Shown: positions 13,982 to 26,094 of the stretch, piece after piece
Layout: the number at the start of each line of letters is the position of its first letter
Numbering within the stretch: the first letter of the stretch is position 1
NCBI GenBank assembly: GCA_013368315.1
Contig: JAACJM010000140.1
Span: forward strand, 124,001 to 188,000
DNA: 64,000 nt
From: Tetrapyrgos nigripes
Taxonomy: Eukaryota; Basidiomycota; Agaricomycetes; Agaricales; Campanellaceae
Direction: 5' to 3'
Notes under the pieces: generated by a model
Database searches by the model: none
What the model was told of the DNA's origin: nothing
What the model saw: the letters and a program-made list of their open reading frames with translations, nothing else
Translations under genes and position numbers: made by a program

Positions 13982-16510
13982 TTGAAGTCTTGAGGAGAAG
14001 TAGTGCTGAGAGTTGAGGTGGAAGGTTGATGGGGCGGGGAAGAAAGGATCGCTGGTTTTTGTGTTTCCAAACCACTCGGATCCCAAATGTATTTTCTCAC
14101 GCACGGTGCCAACCAATTCTGAGCTCATTCCATCTCGGAACATTGGTTTTATTTTTTCTCTGCTCTCCTCTCTCTGTTTTTCTCCATTATTTTTTGGCAG
14201 ACCTTTGTTTTTGGGGCACTTCCATCTTCTGTGAATTTCTCAGATTTTCTACACTGGAGGAAGAGGGCGAACGAAGATGAGGGTCGAATGGAGCCTGTCA
14301 TGCTGGAAGCTTCCTTTTTGGGAATGCACAGCCACCGTTTTGTCTCGATCAATCCAGACGCGCTGCAACCGTCTCTTTTCCGACCTACTGTTTGTATTGA
14401 TCATTTTTCATTTCTCTACCTGCGCCTCTTTCCCTTGACTCTGACTAGCAGAATGCGATATCATTACTGCGAGAGCAGTAAAATAATCTCGTCTCATTCC
14501 TACTCAAGTGGTCGTCATCGCACCAACCTGAAAGGCTGTTTCTTCTTGCGACTGCGGGATCTTTTGTTGTTGCTAGATATCTTCTAGCTCTCAAATCGCC
14601 CTGAAAGGCGGGACCTGTCTGGACAAACCCATAGTCTTTCTGGCACTTGTCCCGAATCTACAGCTTCAGCGTTGGGGTATCTTGCTCCATGCCTCAGTTC
14701 TCTTCAGCTAGCTGCGTATATACGCGTTCTTCAGAACTCTTGATCACTTTCGGATGCTTTGGTATCAACTTGACACAGGTCCAGCTGCGTCCATGATATG
14801 GGCGAGGCTGGGTCAGTGTCTTCAATGAATACATACACATAAACGCATCCGACTCGTCAGTTATCCATTCATATACAATCCATATTACCTTCACGAATCA
14901 CAATCGCCACTTCTTTTCCAGGATGCTTCGTCAGCTTATAAGTTATGGGTCGGCAAAACGCCCATAGCGTACAACGGCAAGGTTCTGGGTTTCCGACAGC
15001 TCGGATTTTACTACTTATAAGTTAAGTTTTCAAAGCCACTTCATCCATCAACAATCCTCCCGGTGGTACCAATTCCGATGCTCCCTCATGTAAGCTTTTA
15101 TCAATGCTTACTTTCCTAACCGGTCATACTATACCGTCTTCAAGAAACTGAACTGTTTAGAGTGAGTCATAGCTTCGCCAATGCACTTACTCGTATTACT
15201 ACCCGTCTTCCATGGCCGCCATCCGACGGTTGGGCTAATTCTGTGAGTCTTTCGACGATCCGTGAGCCGCGTTCCATTTCCTCTTTACGGACATCCCGAC
15301 GGTCGTTACTTAGCCTTCACTGTCTCGGATACCCGCTGGCAGCAACTTGAAAACCCAGCCTTGTCCGGAAGGTCTCATGCCGAGCCTCTGTGTACGTACC
15401 CGTGCCCCCAAGTAGCAAACGGGACGCTGTGTCAAAAGTTTCCTGAAGTTTTCTTTACTCAGAACGGTAGGTACTAGCGACGTAATGCTGAGCCTCCCGA
15501 AGATTGCTTTGTCTACATACTAGAGCTGCGTCTTCTTAGTCCTTTGCAATTCTACGCAGCTCTTTTTCTCCACTTTCAAGCAACTTTCTCGCATATGCAT
15601 CATGAAAGCGTCAGTTCTCAAAGCGGTCAATGGGGCCGCTTGTTAGGCGTGCCATGCCCGTTTCTTATTCCCGTTACAGAATTTTCAACGACAGCAAGCC
15701 ATTCTTTCCGAGGCGTTCCACTCTTCAAGCGGGCTCACGAGTTGATGCATAATTCAAATTGACCTGCACTGAGGCCACAGGGTGTCATAGGAGCTCTGGC
15801 TTCTAGGCCATGAAGCGAACACTGCGTAACTCCTTGAAGATAATGGATTGAACTATCCGGAGATGCGACCCTGCAGTTGCGCATATAAAGCGCGACCTCT
15901 TTCCAGCGAGTCTTGACCTCAGCACTGAGAGAAAAGTCCCCTCGGAAAACCGAGCTTTTGTAAGTGTCCACCTACATCATACCTTATAGCATCCCTTACT
16001 CATCGAGTCGTCGTCAACTTTCACCCTGCGATCTGTTGCTTTTCTATGTATGGAACCCTTCTTTTCAAATTGGAACATTCTCGACTACGGTTATGCCTCG
16101 CAACTTCAACCCTTCCCAACCTATAACGACCTTCCGTCTCCTTCTGTACACTTTACTGGATCTTGGCAACCTCATATGCACTTTTGTAAACCTCCGAATT
16201 CCTTGGAAACCTGTGACGCAATTAAAACGCTCCAACACCGTCTGTTCCTAGACGCTGAAATTTTGAACCCTGGAGGAGCCATCGATATTATAGATCCACT
16301 CATTTATAATTAGCCGGTATACCTCTTTTCCTCTGAAAATTTTGGTCGTGTGCCTAATTACCAAGTTTTCCTCGGTCCCGCACATAAAAAGCTCGTTAAA
16401 CTCGTCTATTGATCTTTGACTCCCCTTCAACTCCGTCCCTAGTTCTGCTATCGTTGTTTTTCCGAGTCAAACTCAACTCAAACAATACATTGCACAACAC
16501 ATACCCCGAA
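13982..16510. other. Intergenic region between divergently oriented histone H3 and DPBB genes
   Basis: About 2.5 kb without a gene I can support. The part next to 13981 is the H3 promoter side and is T-rich on the plus strand around 14150-14250. Frames such as plus 14231-14587 and plus 15964-16313 are open but have no recognisable domain. A TATA-like word, ataaaaa, at 16384-16390 lies about 120 bp before the next gene. Confidence 0.45.
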
Positions 16511-17008
16511 ATGTTCTCCACCACTAAACTCTTCACTCTCGCAGCCGCGGCGCTCTACGCCTCGTCGTCTTTGGTCGGCGTCCATGCAACTCAAGGTAAA
16601 GTGTCTCCCCTTTCTCTTTACGCCTATCCTGACGTCACATCTTTTCTGCGCTCAACAGCGACCTGGTACCAACCCAATGGCGAACTCGGGGCATGCGGTG
16701 CTCCCAGCCAAAATTCAGACCTTGTCGTAGCACTGCCCGCGAGCAAGTACGATGGCGGAGACAACTGTTGGAGACATATTGGTATTCACTGTGAGTACTC
16801 AGGCTCTTCCTTCCTTTCTAGATCGCGTTTCTCAGTTTCCTTCATCTCCCCCATTGTCATAGACGAAGGCAAATACGTCGACGCGACTGTCGTCGATATG
16901 TGCCCTGGCTGTGACGACAACCACATCGATATTTCCGAAGGCACCTTTGAGAAGCTTGCGGATCTAGGTGATGGGATCATCAAAATTACTTGGGAGTACG
17001 CCTCTTAA
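16511..17008 (+). CDS. Small secreted double-psi beta-barrel (RlpA/expansin-like) protein
   Basis: Predicted extracellular 120-aa protein. Exons 16511-16595, 16659-16790 and 16863-17008 join in frame (363 nt). The N-terminus MFSTTKLFTLAAAALYASSS is a typical signal peptide. The mature part starts near ATWYQPNGELGACG and runs through VALPASKYDGG and the cysteine motif VVDMCPGCDDNHIDIS, ending in FEKLADLGDGIIKITWEYAS. The G-A-C-G, C-P-G-C and H-I-D-(I/L)-S elements are characteristic of fungal RlpA-like barrels related to barwin and to the first expansin domain. It has no second carbohydrate-binding domain and no transglycosylase motif, so a wall-loosening or polysaccharide-binding role is only inferred. 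The start is the ATG preceding the signal peptide, not the longer upstream frame. Confidence 0.92.
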   Translation: MFSTTKLFTLAAAALYASSSLVGVHATQGKVSPLSLYAYPDVTSFLRSTATWYQPNGELGACGAPSQNSDLVVALPASKYDGGDNCWRHIGIHCEYSGSSFLSRSRFSVSFISPIVIDEGKYVDATVVDMCPGCDDNHIDISEGTFEKLADLGDGIIKITWEYAS

Positions 17009-17854
17009 GAAGCCAACTTCTGCTTACCAACGCGAACGTCGACTGATCTACGACACGTTCGCTCCTCAAAATTTATTGGCAGGTCTGCTTCTTCATCTTT
17101 GGGTTTTTTGCCTCCTGGGAAACGGTGTTGCTTTTTTTCGTGTTCTCGTTCTCGTTGTTTGTTGTACATACTGCTACTACTCTTTGCTCTCGTCGATCTG
17201 TTGTCTGTACGGAACACACTCATTCGTTAGGCTACGATACTCACTGCTTCCCCTCGGTTTACATTCCTTACCTTACTTGCGCTCTTTTACACTGTAGTCC
17301 TCGTACATATATTTATGAGGGTTTTAAATTAGATAGGCGTAGCAATAGTGTAGTGGAGCAATAATCTCATTATTCGTTTGAGGACGTTGGGTCCTCTTAG
17401 ATGTTTACCCCTATTCGGGTCTCGGCGCGTCAAGTCAAAAAGTCGTCCAATCGCAGCATGTGCGGCACGCACCTTGCACCTTTCACGACTGCTATTCTGT
17501 AGTGCATCGATATGTTGTTGGAACTAACGGACAACGCTGCACATATTTATCTACACGCTCACGTCTCGAAGATTTGCTTGAAATTTGACTCTGACAGATA
17601 TGTATTCCTACGGACCGGAGTCTCAACCTACAGCAAGACTCGTTTGAGTTGAAGAATGCATCGAGCATACTTGGTGGCGAATGGCCAAGACTTCATCAAT
17701 ATTGAATGATTATAATATTCCTCCTTGAAGTGTTGAAAGAGGCTTCCCTATTCACAGCAATCCATTATAATATTATGGGTGATTAAATATACTCCATATA
17801 CTCATCGAAAGTACCATTATAATCGAGGAATAAGATAGGAGGCCATTAAGAAAA
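17009..17854. other. Intergenic, convergent 3' ends
   Basis: Lies between the 3' ends of two genes for secreted proteins that face each other. It contains a T-rich stretch (17100-17330) suited to 3' untranslated sequence. No gene was recognised. Confidence 0.5.
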
Positions 17855-18556
17855 TCAAGGGCAGAAGATGATGTTGAGGTTGACCTGGAAAACGTCCAGT
17901 GTTAGGCAAGAGATCATTCGCTCCAGCGAAGGTACTTACATCGTTGTTCTGGCATTGGACTTGGACCTGGTTATCCGTCGGGACGTGGAACGCGGTGTTG
18001 CAGCCACCGTCGCCACAAGTCTGGCCTGCGCCATCACAGCCGTTGGTGTACTCGAAGCGAATGGGGACGTTGAATGCGAGGCTAGGAAACGCATATGCAT
18101 GTCAGTATATCTGGCAAGGTAAAATAATTAACTGAAGTCGACGTACGGGGGAATGAGAGAGAGATCAACGCTTGAACCACTTCCAGGCGCGGTGGGGTTT
18201 TGGAGGGTCATTTCGACGGTCATACAGTTGTCACCATTCAAGCCACATTCGCCTGAGGTTGACGTTAGCTTCAAAGATCACTGAAGCCAAAATTTTCATG
18301 CTCACCGGTTTGAAGGTAGGCAATGGCAGCAGAGAAGGGGCCGTTAGCGGTGAATGCCGCGCCGCTGGAAAGAATGTTGCCGCTTTGGACAAGTTGGGGC
18401 TATAAGTACGGTAAGACAACGTGGTGAGGAGAAAGCACGATGGAGACGTACCGTGCCACGACCACATCTGTTGTCGAAAGTGACTGTGTGGGACTCGGCG
18501 CTGGCACCGATGACAGTCACAGCAAGGACAGCAATGGAGGCGACTTTGGTGAACAT
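17855..18556 (-). CDS. Small secreted cysteine-rich protein (glycopeptide / thaumatin-like type)
   Basis: Predicted extracellular protein of 158 aa from five exons (18452-18556, 18306-18399, 18147-18252, 17940-18081, 17855-17884; 477 nt). The signal peptide is MFTKVASIAVLAVTVIGASA. The mature sequence starts SHTVTFDNRCGRGTPQLVQS and has an early VTFDNRCG element that recalls the beta-strand opening of thaumatin-like proteins. Later landmarks are IAYLQTGECG, NPTAPGSGSSVDLSLIPP, FEYTNGCDGAGQTCG, GCNTAFHVP and VNLNIIFCP. Similar small proteins are repeatedly annotated in mushrooms as glycopeptide or thaumatin-like. The even spread of cysteines suggests disulphide bonds. Function is unknown; a surface or defence role would be a guess. 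Confidence 0.85.
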
Positions 18557-19451
18557 CGTGTAGATATCAATAGAGTGAGCTGCTGAGAAGTGATTCAGAA
18601 GAGCAGAAGATTCTGGGGAGCGACCAGCCAGAAAGGCGAGGTTTTATACGTTGGCGGCTGGCATAGCGTTTGTTAGAAGAGACGATTCACGGATCACAGT
18701 TCCATGATTGAAAATCGTAGAAAATGCATATTTTTTATTCCGCTGGAGGCCGGGTAGATGAAAACTATGAGACTCAGTGATAAAAACTTGACAGCCATTC
18801 TGAGGGGCTCCACAGCGGTGAGTAGCTCGAGTTTCACCGTCACAGTCTGATTTCCTCTAGTCAAATTTCCCGAATAAAGGTGAGAAAACAGCTCACACAT
18901 TTCTGATGGGCGATGCAATGCTGAATCGAGTTGTGGAGCCATTCGAGGTGGTTTGCTTACAACTGTTCCCGTTCTGTACACCGTTAAATCACGGATTCAG
19001 TGGCCTATATATTTCGTTACCGCCTCGTAGTAGCTCTGGCTTGCGGCTTGTTTCTCCTTCACTTATTTCCTGTCGGCTTTAAGATCGCTTCATATGAAGC
19101 GGCGTAGTCTGAGTTCAGTATCGATGCCAACAATCCTCGTGATTCAACGCATGGCCACCTATGGCGGATCACAAAGATCTGACTTGTCCTATACCTTTTC
19201 TCGGCAGCCACAAGTTCTTCTAAGGTATGAGGAGGGGGAGGAGTAAGCCAACCACGAGTAGGAGTGCTGCGCATGCGGATCTCCCAAACTGATGAGCGGT
19301 GCCAAAGCGGTGCGACGGATCGACGATGTACTCCTAAATTGTTAAGCCTCAAGGACTGGCCGTACGTGTCTGATTTTTATCAATTCGAGTACATGAACGA
19401 CGAAGTCAAATTGGACGTGAAAATACATGAACAGAAATGTACAAGCAAAGA
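18557..19451. other. Intergenic stretch
   Basis: Holds the promoter of the secreted protein to the left and sequence downstream of the F-box gene to the right. A minus-strand frame at 19059-19352 is open (98 codons with stop) but has no motif, and no splice link to a neighbour can be shown. Confidence 0.4.
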
Positions 19452-21347
19452 TTACTGGTCTAAAGATTTACCCTCCAAGTTGTCCAATTCGCCGTCTTCT
19501 CCTTCGACGACATCATCTTCAACGCCCTCGTCGTTTGCTAACCCATTTTCGCTGTTTGCTGCGCTGGGAAGCTCTGCAGATAAGCCTTCATCATCCTCGT
19601 CCTCCGAATCACTTTCCGAGAAATCCGCGGGCCATCGTCCTGGCCTCAGTATAGGCTCCTCTTTCTTTTCCACGTCAATGAAGAACTCGTCACCCTTATA
19701 TGATTTGGTTCAATTAACGGACCCAACAGTCATCTGAAGTATTAGAAAAACTCACCTTTAATTTATCGTCATAATCCAGGATTAACTTCTTCTCGCTCAA
19801 CTTTGGCAAACATTTCTTAATCTCGGAGAACAGTTCATCCAACTGCATGTCTTGGGCTGTGCGCTGACTGTAATACATTCCCGCTGTGTCCTGGAGAACG
19901 ACAGCAGCCAGCTGCAGTACAACGAAATCTGGGAACCTTTCTTCATTGCTCAAGGCCGAGTCCAGTATCCTCCAGTTGCAATCTGGATCCTCTTTATTGA
20001 TTCCGACCATCCACTCCTGGCTTATAGGCATATATCCGTAATGAGAATCATCGACGGCGATCTTGAATGTTAAAGTCTTTAGTGTCGAAGGGGATGACAC
20101 GTTTGTAACAGCAGAAGAGCCGAGGGAGGGAATCACCGCCCGCATAAAGGCTAGTTGGCTAGCAAGGTGGAAAGGAATAGCGTCCCAGCCTAGTTCACCA
20201 AGAAAGATTTTCTTGAAAGCGAGGTTCTCAAGGGCCGTCAAGTTCCTCAAAGATGAGGAGCTGGGGTCGGCAGTGAGATGAGCTGGAGCGGGCTACTATG
20301 AGCATCAAATTCAAGCGCATAACTAAAACAAACTCACCAAGATACATATCGGAAGTGTGATAATCTGTATTGTAGAATTCCACCACAAGAGTTTTCAAGG
20401 ATGAGCCACTCTTTTCAAATAACATATCCAAAGCCCGAAATTCTTCCTCTTGTCCACGGTGCGGACTGCTCCATTGCAGGCCCAAATATTCCAAGCCGCT
20501 CAGATCGAAGAGATCTCCGTCCACCAGAACCTGCATTACATCAAAACAGTCCTCGACCTCTTCAAGGACCAACTTTCTCAAATGTATAGAGGGTGGTTTT
20601 TGCGGCGACGAGGTCCATCATGCTCTTCCTGCGACTCTCCAAATGCTCTTCCCCGAGCAGGGGAAAGGACCCACAGAGATGGAGATGAGTTAAGTTATGG
20701 AAGTTTTGGACGGCGGTCTGTAGCTCCCAAGCTAGCATAGTCGTGACGAATTTAATCTTGAGTTTCTTGATGTTTGTGAATTGCTTCACGGTGTCGACGG
20801 TTGAATCTCTCCACGGCGAAATATACACCCCGAGTGAGCGAACAGAGGAAGGAAGTTTGGGAATACATTCCATGGCTTCAGGGAGATGCAAGTATGCTTT
20901 CCAACCGCCATACATGGTCTTGCCATTCCGGTCGGATACCACTGTATCAAAATCCGATACAAGGTCGTTCTCGAGGATGGAGAGATGACGAACGTAAGAG
21001 AGGAGACGAGGGTTATTCTCAACCAGTTTACGGAAGCGCTTGCATCTCTCGTTAGAATGGAAGTAGATGGATTGAAAGATGAGGGATTGCGCAGGGCCCC
21101 GCCAGTCACGGCAAACGAGAGATGCATTCACAAGGTAGTGCCAAGTTCTGTCTGGCGGGCCTTCGTTGAGTTTTCTCATAATCATGAAAGTGATTTCCGG
21201 GGGAAGATGAAAGGTTTGTGGGGGAGGAATTGCTGCGATGATGGGCACTTCGGGCGATGTACGACGATGCTTCCTATTTTTACCGCGTTTCGCCATGACC
21301 TTCCGGAGTAGCGTTGGTAAAAATGTATGACGAATGGGGAGATGCAT
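19452..21347 (-). CDS. F-box / leucine-rich-repeat-like protein, one uncertain exon junction
   Basis: Likely substrate-recognition subunit of an SCF ubiquitin ligase. A basic N-terminus is followed by an F-box-like segment starting FHLPPEITFMIMRKLN, with ASLVCRDWRGPAQSLIFQ. LRR-like leucine-spaced segments follow (LTHLHLCG, LRKLVLEEV, LEYLGLQW, LENLAFKK) and an acidic tail (SESDSEDEDDEG) ends at TAA (19452-19454). Two introns fit cleanly: one after DMYL, and a roughly 60-nt one joining DKLK to GDEFFIDVEKK. Between 20577 and 20680 the frame must shift; a 94-nt intron with a weak gtcctt donor and gag acceptor restores it (LHLCG-KLVLEEV), otherwise the gene carries a frameshift. The start could be the ATG at 21347 or the one at 21296 (MAKRGKNRK). 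Confidence 0.72.
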
Positions 21348-21576
21348 GACTAACCAGCTGAACGGTCAACTCTCGAGGAACAAATAGATATCAATGTGGT
21401 TGCAAAGTTGAAAGGAAGCGACCGTTTCGACGTCAGACATGGCAAGCGTTTGAACAATAACAGTAAATATTGGCAGCCGCTTGCAGAAAACAGTACTGCC
21501 AAACAGCACTGAAGCATTCAAAGATTGAACTCTTCCGATTTTAGACCAGTTCAATTGACGATTCCTCTACGTGAAC

Positions 21577-22851
21577 TCAATTTTCAACACACAACATCGT
21601 CCCTTCATCTTCCCTCATCCCATCTTGGCAGCTCGTCTCAAACGTCCTTCTGATGACCTCTCCCCATCCTTCGTAATTACTACTCTGTCTAGATATTATA
21701 GCCTGTTCTATATGAATAAACTCTCCAGTAGCTGTACTCGCATTCGCGGCATGTTTGCACACCCGAGCTTCCGGAACTCCGTTAATCAGACGTCCAAAGA
21801 CATTTTCCGTGGCGGTAAGGCTACAGTCCGGATCATCGGAAGGAAGGGGCGCAGTGAAGTTAGGAAAGACCTGGTTAACAGATGATTGAAGACGGCGAGA
21901 AGGGAGATCGGGTCGGTTTCGATAGAATTGCGCTGAGGAGTTTCCTTGTAAGGAGGGTCAAATTCTGAAAAAGATGCAAAGGGCACGAGAAGGGCTTACC
22001 TAGTCCACTGGATATAAACATGGTGTCGGAAGGGCAGGTAGATGCAGCTTTCCCATGTATCTGCAGATATGCACAAGTTTTCAACGGACATCCGCCATGA
22101 AGGTTTTGCCAGGCTCGTATCGCTCTATTGGCGACATTGAATGGCTCGTTCTGGAGAAAAATCATCAAGACATGGTACTCCAAAGGAAAGGCTATCTCGG
22201 ACTTACGACATCATGCGCTGGATCAGTCTTAAAATAAGTCGTGTTGGGATTGGCTGGTTTGACACAGTCTGTGGGCGCATCGAACGCCATACGATGCCTC
22301 CCAGACACCAATAGGCTATGCGCCCCTGACAACACAAACATCGCGGCTGCTTGTTGTGGAGTGTCGATGTCCGCTAACGGATGAGGGGCAGAAAGATGTA
22401 TGGTGCGAGAAATGGTTCGTTTCATAGCAGGCACAACCATTACTCCCCAACCCTTGGAATACCTGTCATGGAAGCTGGTTATCTCAACGAGAATGCAGTA
22501 CTCCTTGCTGAATGAGGCGTCAATAAATGAAGCGACAACGTATATGGAAGAGAGGGTGGTGGGAACGGAAATTAAGCATCTGTTGCTGTCGCTTTCGAGC
22601 ATGGAGGTGATTAGGGATGTCCAGTCGTTGACTTGCTCGGGACTAGGCTGTGCTTCTACGTAGCTTGAAGCATTGTAGACACTGGGATCCACAGTGAAGT
22701 CGTTTAGGCAGTTTATGACGCCTACGAGGGTGCGGTTGCTCAGGCAGTCTTTGGGGGAGAGAGCCGCTGATGTACTCCCCCAGGAGGAGAGAAAGTAAAC
22801 CCAGGTCAAGATGAGGAGTATGGACATCATATTCATGGCTGGCACGGACAA
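21577..22851 (-). CDS. Secreted protein of unknown function
   Basis: Three exons (22207-22851, 22000-22150, 21577-21932) join in frame to 1152 nt, 383 aa. The N-terminus MNMMSILLILTWVYFLSSWG, at the second or third Met, looks like a signal peptide. The mature part has many N-glycosylation sequons (SNRTL, YNASS, NPNTT, FPNFT, ANAST) and about ten cysteines. Landmarks are LSGAHSLLVSGRHRM, NLHGGCPLKTCAYLQIHGKA, STCPSDTMF and DDPDCSLTATENVFG. I recognise no catalytic motif. The last intron uses the acceptor ctcctcag rather than the nearer tttttcag, because only the former keeps the long downstream frame. The gene is probably real, since splice sites, phases and composition agree. Confidence 0.78.
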
Positions 22852-23471
22852 GTGAAGGTTTAAGTACGGTTCTGGATGTTGTAATGTGAGGCTGTCTGGC
22901 GGCTAGAATTGGAACATCGGTTGCACCTTGCACCGACCTCACAATGACAAATCCAAATAAAATACGATTGCGTAGCTCCTTGGAGGCAAGTAGGAAGCAA
23001 AGAGGTCGAATTCAGGGCCTGGAACTGAGCTTGACCATATAGGTGACTCGGAGGAGGAGAACTGTTTGGCGTTGCTATGCCTGCCGAAACGCGTATTGGC
23101 ATGTGACAAATGTCAATAGTTCCCACGATCATCTTGCCGGCGGCATTTCTCTTTAATTTTCGACGTTTGTCTCTCCACTCTTGCTTCTTCCTGTAGCACT
23201 CGCTCCGGTCATATGATTCGTCTTCCTCTCATTGAAACTGTCATAGTCGCAGGTCAAGTGTCTCCTTGGGCCGTGGGGAGCAATTTAACCCTTGAGGTAT
23301 AGTTGCATTACGCTCCAACCGCCAACACGCTACGCGGTTCTGACATATATATAAACGTGCTTAAAACCGTTTTGGCCGGACAAATTCTCGTTTACGTCCA
23401 TGACCTAAGGACCTACTTGTCTCTCACTAAAGTCGCGCAAGTTTACTTTACGAGCGCAACCCATTATCAAC
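22852..23471. other. Divergent promoter region
   Basis: Shared upstream region of the secreted protein (leftward) and the first seven-transmembrane gene (rightward). No gene or clear regulatory site was identified beyond AT-rich segments. Confidence 0.45.
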
Positions 23472-24968
23472 ATGGCAGCAGACGATAACTTTCTAACTGA
23501 AAAACAGATTGTTTCTGTGCAAAATGCCATCATCCGGATAGGATGTGAGTTTCTCTTCTTTGGTGAGTATTGTACTACCTTAATGATTGAGGATGGTACG
23601 ATGACTGTGATTTTGAAGGAATCCATGCCATTCTCTACATCATCTCCACATATCTGCTCTTGTGAGTGGTTATTTACCTGCCATCGATTGCTTCCCTGAT
23701 CAGGCCTCGGATTGTTTACTATCCCAGCTACAAAGGCATACGCGTCGTCAAAGCGCGTATGCTCCTGTTGCTCTTGACGAGCGTCATGTTCCTAGCATCC
23801 CTCGGTGTAGTCATCATTGATATGATAATGGTCCTACGTCAAGCTCAGACATACGGACTCAACGCGCCTTCGACACGAGAGCTAAATCTGGAGCTGAGGC
23901 TTGCTTCCAATGTTCTAATGCGATTCAACGTGAATAACCATTCGCATCAGCTTACAGCAAACGCTGAAATTGCTTCATAGTTCCTTCTCGGTGACGTTAT
24001 TGTGGTATGGAGGACATGGGTAGTCTGGCCGCACAATATTAAGATCAAGCTGTTACTTACTTTTTGCATGTTGGGGACAATAGGTACGTCATTCTTCGTC
24101 CCTTCACACCTGTATTTTTTGCTTACTCCTTTCGGCGATAGGTGCTATTATCGGTAACGGTACCAAAGCCGCTCTGGATCTTGTCAGGCAGACACCAGAG
24201 TCCGCAACTTATTCCCTCGTCATGACTCTACCTCCTCTCATTACCAACCTGACTGCGACCCTTCTCATCGCTCTCAAGGTCTGGGAATACAGAAGGAACA
24301 TCAAATCCAGCATAAGCAGCGCGAAATCCACGACAAGGATTGAGCAGATGTTGATGCTTTTGGTGGAAAGCGGGCTCATCTACACAGCGGTTTGGGTGCG
24401 TCTTTCTGATGATATTTCCGCCGCAATCGCTAATCAGTATTCTTGGAATGTTTAAAAAGTTGCTCATACTCATTGCCGGCTTCGACGTGATGACTTCTGC
24501 CAACAACATCCTTATCCTAGGTATTGCTGTCAGCTTGACGGTGCGTCCCTTTTCCTCTCCCTTCACTGTTTGCTTAAGTTGTTACAGGGTATCTACCCAA
24601 CATTCATCGTTATCATGGTCTCGCTCGAGAAATCCCATGCAAATACATTCTTCAGTGGAGATTCGAGGACCATGACGATCTCTCAGCCTCTTCGATTCTC
24701 ACACCACAGCAAGCCTCATGCTGTCCATCGCCAGTCAAGCCGCCAGCATAGTGTCACCTCTGATTTCGACTTGGAGCATGGAAGCAATGATGACTCGGAG
24801 ATTGCCAGGATGGAGAAAGGCACAAGGAGTACTGGCATGGACACTAGCGTGTTCGGAACACCGAAGCGCAAAGGAACCCAGGACTCCTATGAGACAGCGA
24901 CGACGAGTCCTGAGATTGAAGAAATCGCTTCGACCTCTAGGGGATTGGATAGTTTTGAAGAGGTTTGA
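23472..24968 (+). CDS. Seven-transmembrane protein, copy A of a pair
   Basis: Integral membrane protein of a family common in Agaricomycetes, with about seven hydrophobic helices and a polar C-terminal tail; ligand and function are unknown. From MAADDNFLTEKQ the exons give helix-forming segments EFLFFGIHAILYIISTYLLL, ARMLLLLLTSVMFLASLG, FLLGDVIVVWRTWVVWP, LLLTFCMLGTIGAIIG, TLPPLITNLTATLLIALKVW, MLMLLVESGLIYTAVW and GIYPTFIVIMVSLE. A cytosolic-looking tail rich in Ser, Thr and acidic residues ends EEIASTSRGLDSFEEV. The intron after TAVW is read to the acceptor aaaaag before LLILIAGFD, because the earlier cag acceptor gives a stop. Copy B lies at 29590-31011 with the same helix landmarks, including GDxxxVWRxW, LPxLxTNLxAxxxIxxK and LLLVESGxIY. 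Confidence 0.85.
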
Positions 24969-25765
24969 TTTCAGGAATATCCCTAAGCCAGAGGATCGGC
25001 TATTTCGTTCTGCTTGCATGATAATTGATCAGTTCTGCTGTTCCCTTTGTTTCCTGCATCACGAAAACACCTAGCAAGTTAGTTTCGTTTAATATCCCTT
25101 GTACTTGTACTTACTACTATACCGTCGATAATAACCTACAGTATTATTTGTCATTAGTATCTGTCATAGTGTACATCTAACCCTCTCAGATAGGAGAATA
25201 ATCAAACACTTTATAAACGTTGAACGTTTGCTGTTGCTTGGCTGTACCTTTGCCGGCTTGCTGCTGTCATGGCACATCTTTCATTTTTCACTACGTACCC
25301 TCGCGTCACTGGTTCCACTAAGGTGGCCGCCGATCATTTGCCCCACCGCCTCTCTGTGCCAGTTCCAGGTGATGCTTTGTTCTTCTTGGCCTCACTAAGG
25401 ATTCGAGGGCGGAGCGGATGACGTCTATGAAACGGGAATATGGAAGCCGGGGCGGAGCGACGGCTGGGTCACTTGTAAGTTCTAAACAGAAGTAGCCCCT
25501 AATTGCATGGGTTCATGTTGCCTTTCCATTTTGGGAATTCGCGTCCGGCGCGTCGTGTGGTCCCCTGACTCGCTGAGCGTTGGTCGGGCTTTTCCACAGG
25601 CAGCATTACTTCATTACATGACTGTACGGTGAAGGATGGAGCACAGTTTTCTAAAGTAGCCTATGACATTGTATTACATCGGGGATGACATCAACCCTTT
25701 GTGCAGTCTTCGTATATAAGTCTCGTAGTCGCTTCTCTGGTTAGAAACGAATCTTCACCAATATT
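24969..25765. other. Intergenic region with TATA box for the small membrane protein gene
   Basis: No coding sequence was recognised. The right end carries a good core promoter (see 25713-25720). Confidence 0.5.
25713..25720 (+). promoter_or_regulatory. TATA box of the small membrane protein gene
   Basis: The word tatataag lies 46 bp before the ATG at 25766 and is followed by pyrimidine-rich sequence, a normal arrangement for a short fungal leader. Confidence 0.55.
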
Positions 25766-26094
25766 ATGTATCCGTCTCGTCTACGCTTTCAAGTTCAGGG
25801 TGGTGGTATGGGAGCAAATGGTAATCCCTCCAGAATGATGCCAAGTAACCAACCGAATCGTAGCAACCTGGTAAGTATATCGTAGGCCGCCTCTTTTCCA
25901 TTTCAAACTAAGACGTGTATAGGTGATGGGGATTGCAGCTGTCGTTGGAGCTACTGCTGCAGTGTATTACTGGGGTTTCAGAGAGGTTGGGAAGGAGAAC
26001 AAAGTAAAAGGTAAGCACGCTCGCCACAATCTTGCTGCCAGTGGACTCTTCAACTTGACCGATTTCTTCCGTAGCCGAAGCTAGGAAGGCATGA
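25766..26094 (+). CDS. 70-aa single-pass membrane protein, possibly organellar
   Basis: Too short for ordinary ORF cut-offs but well supported by splicing. Exons 25766-25870, 25923-26010 and 26075-26094 total 213 nt with GT-AG introns and a TATA box just upstream. The N-terminal 35 residues are basic and Gly/Asn/Met-rich (MYPSRLRFQVQGGGMGANGN), then PSNQPNRSNL. One transmembrane segment follows, GIAAVVGATAAVYYWGF. The lysine-rich tail ends ENKVKAEARKA. The arginine-bearing start without acidic residues followed by a single helix would suit a small mitochondrial inner-membrane protein, but this is inference. I do not recognise a named family. Confidence 0.75.
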
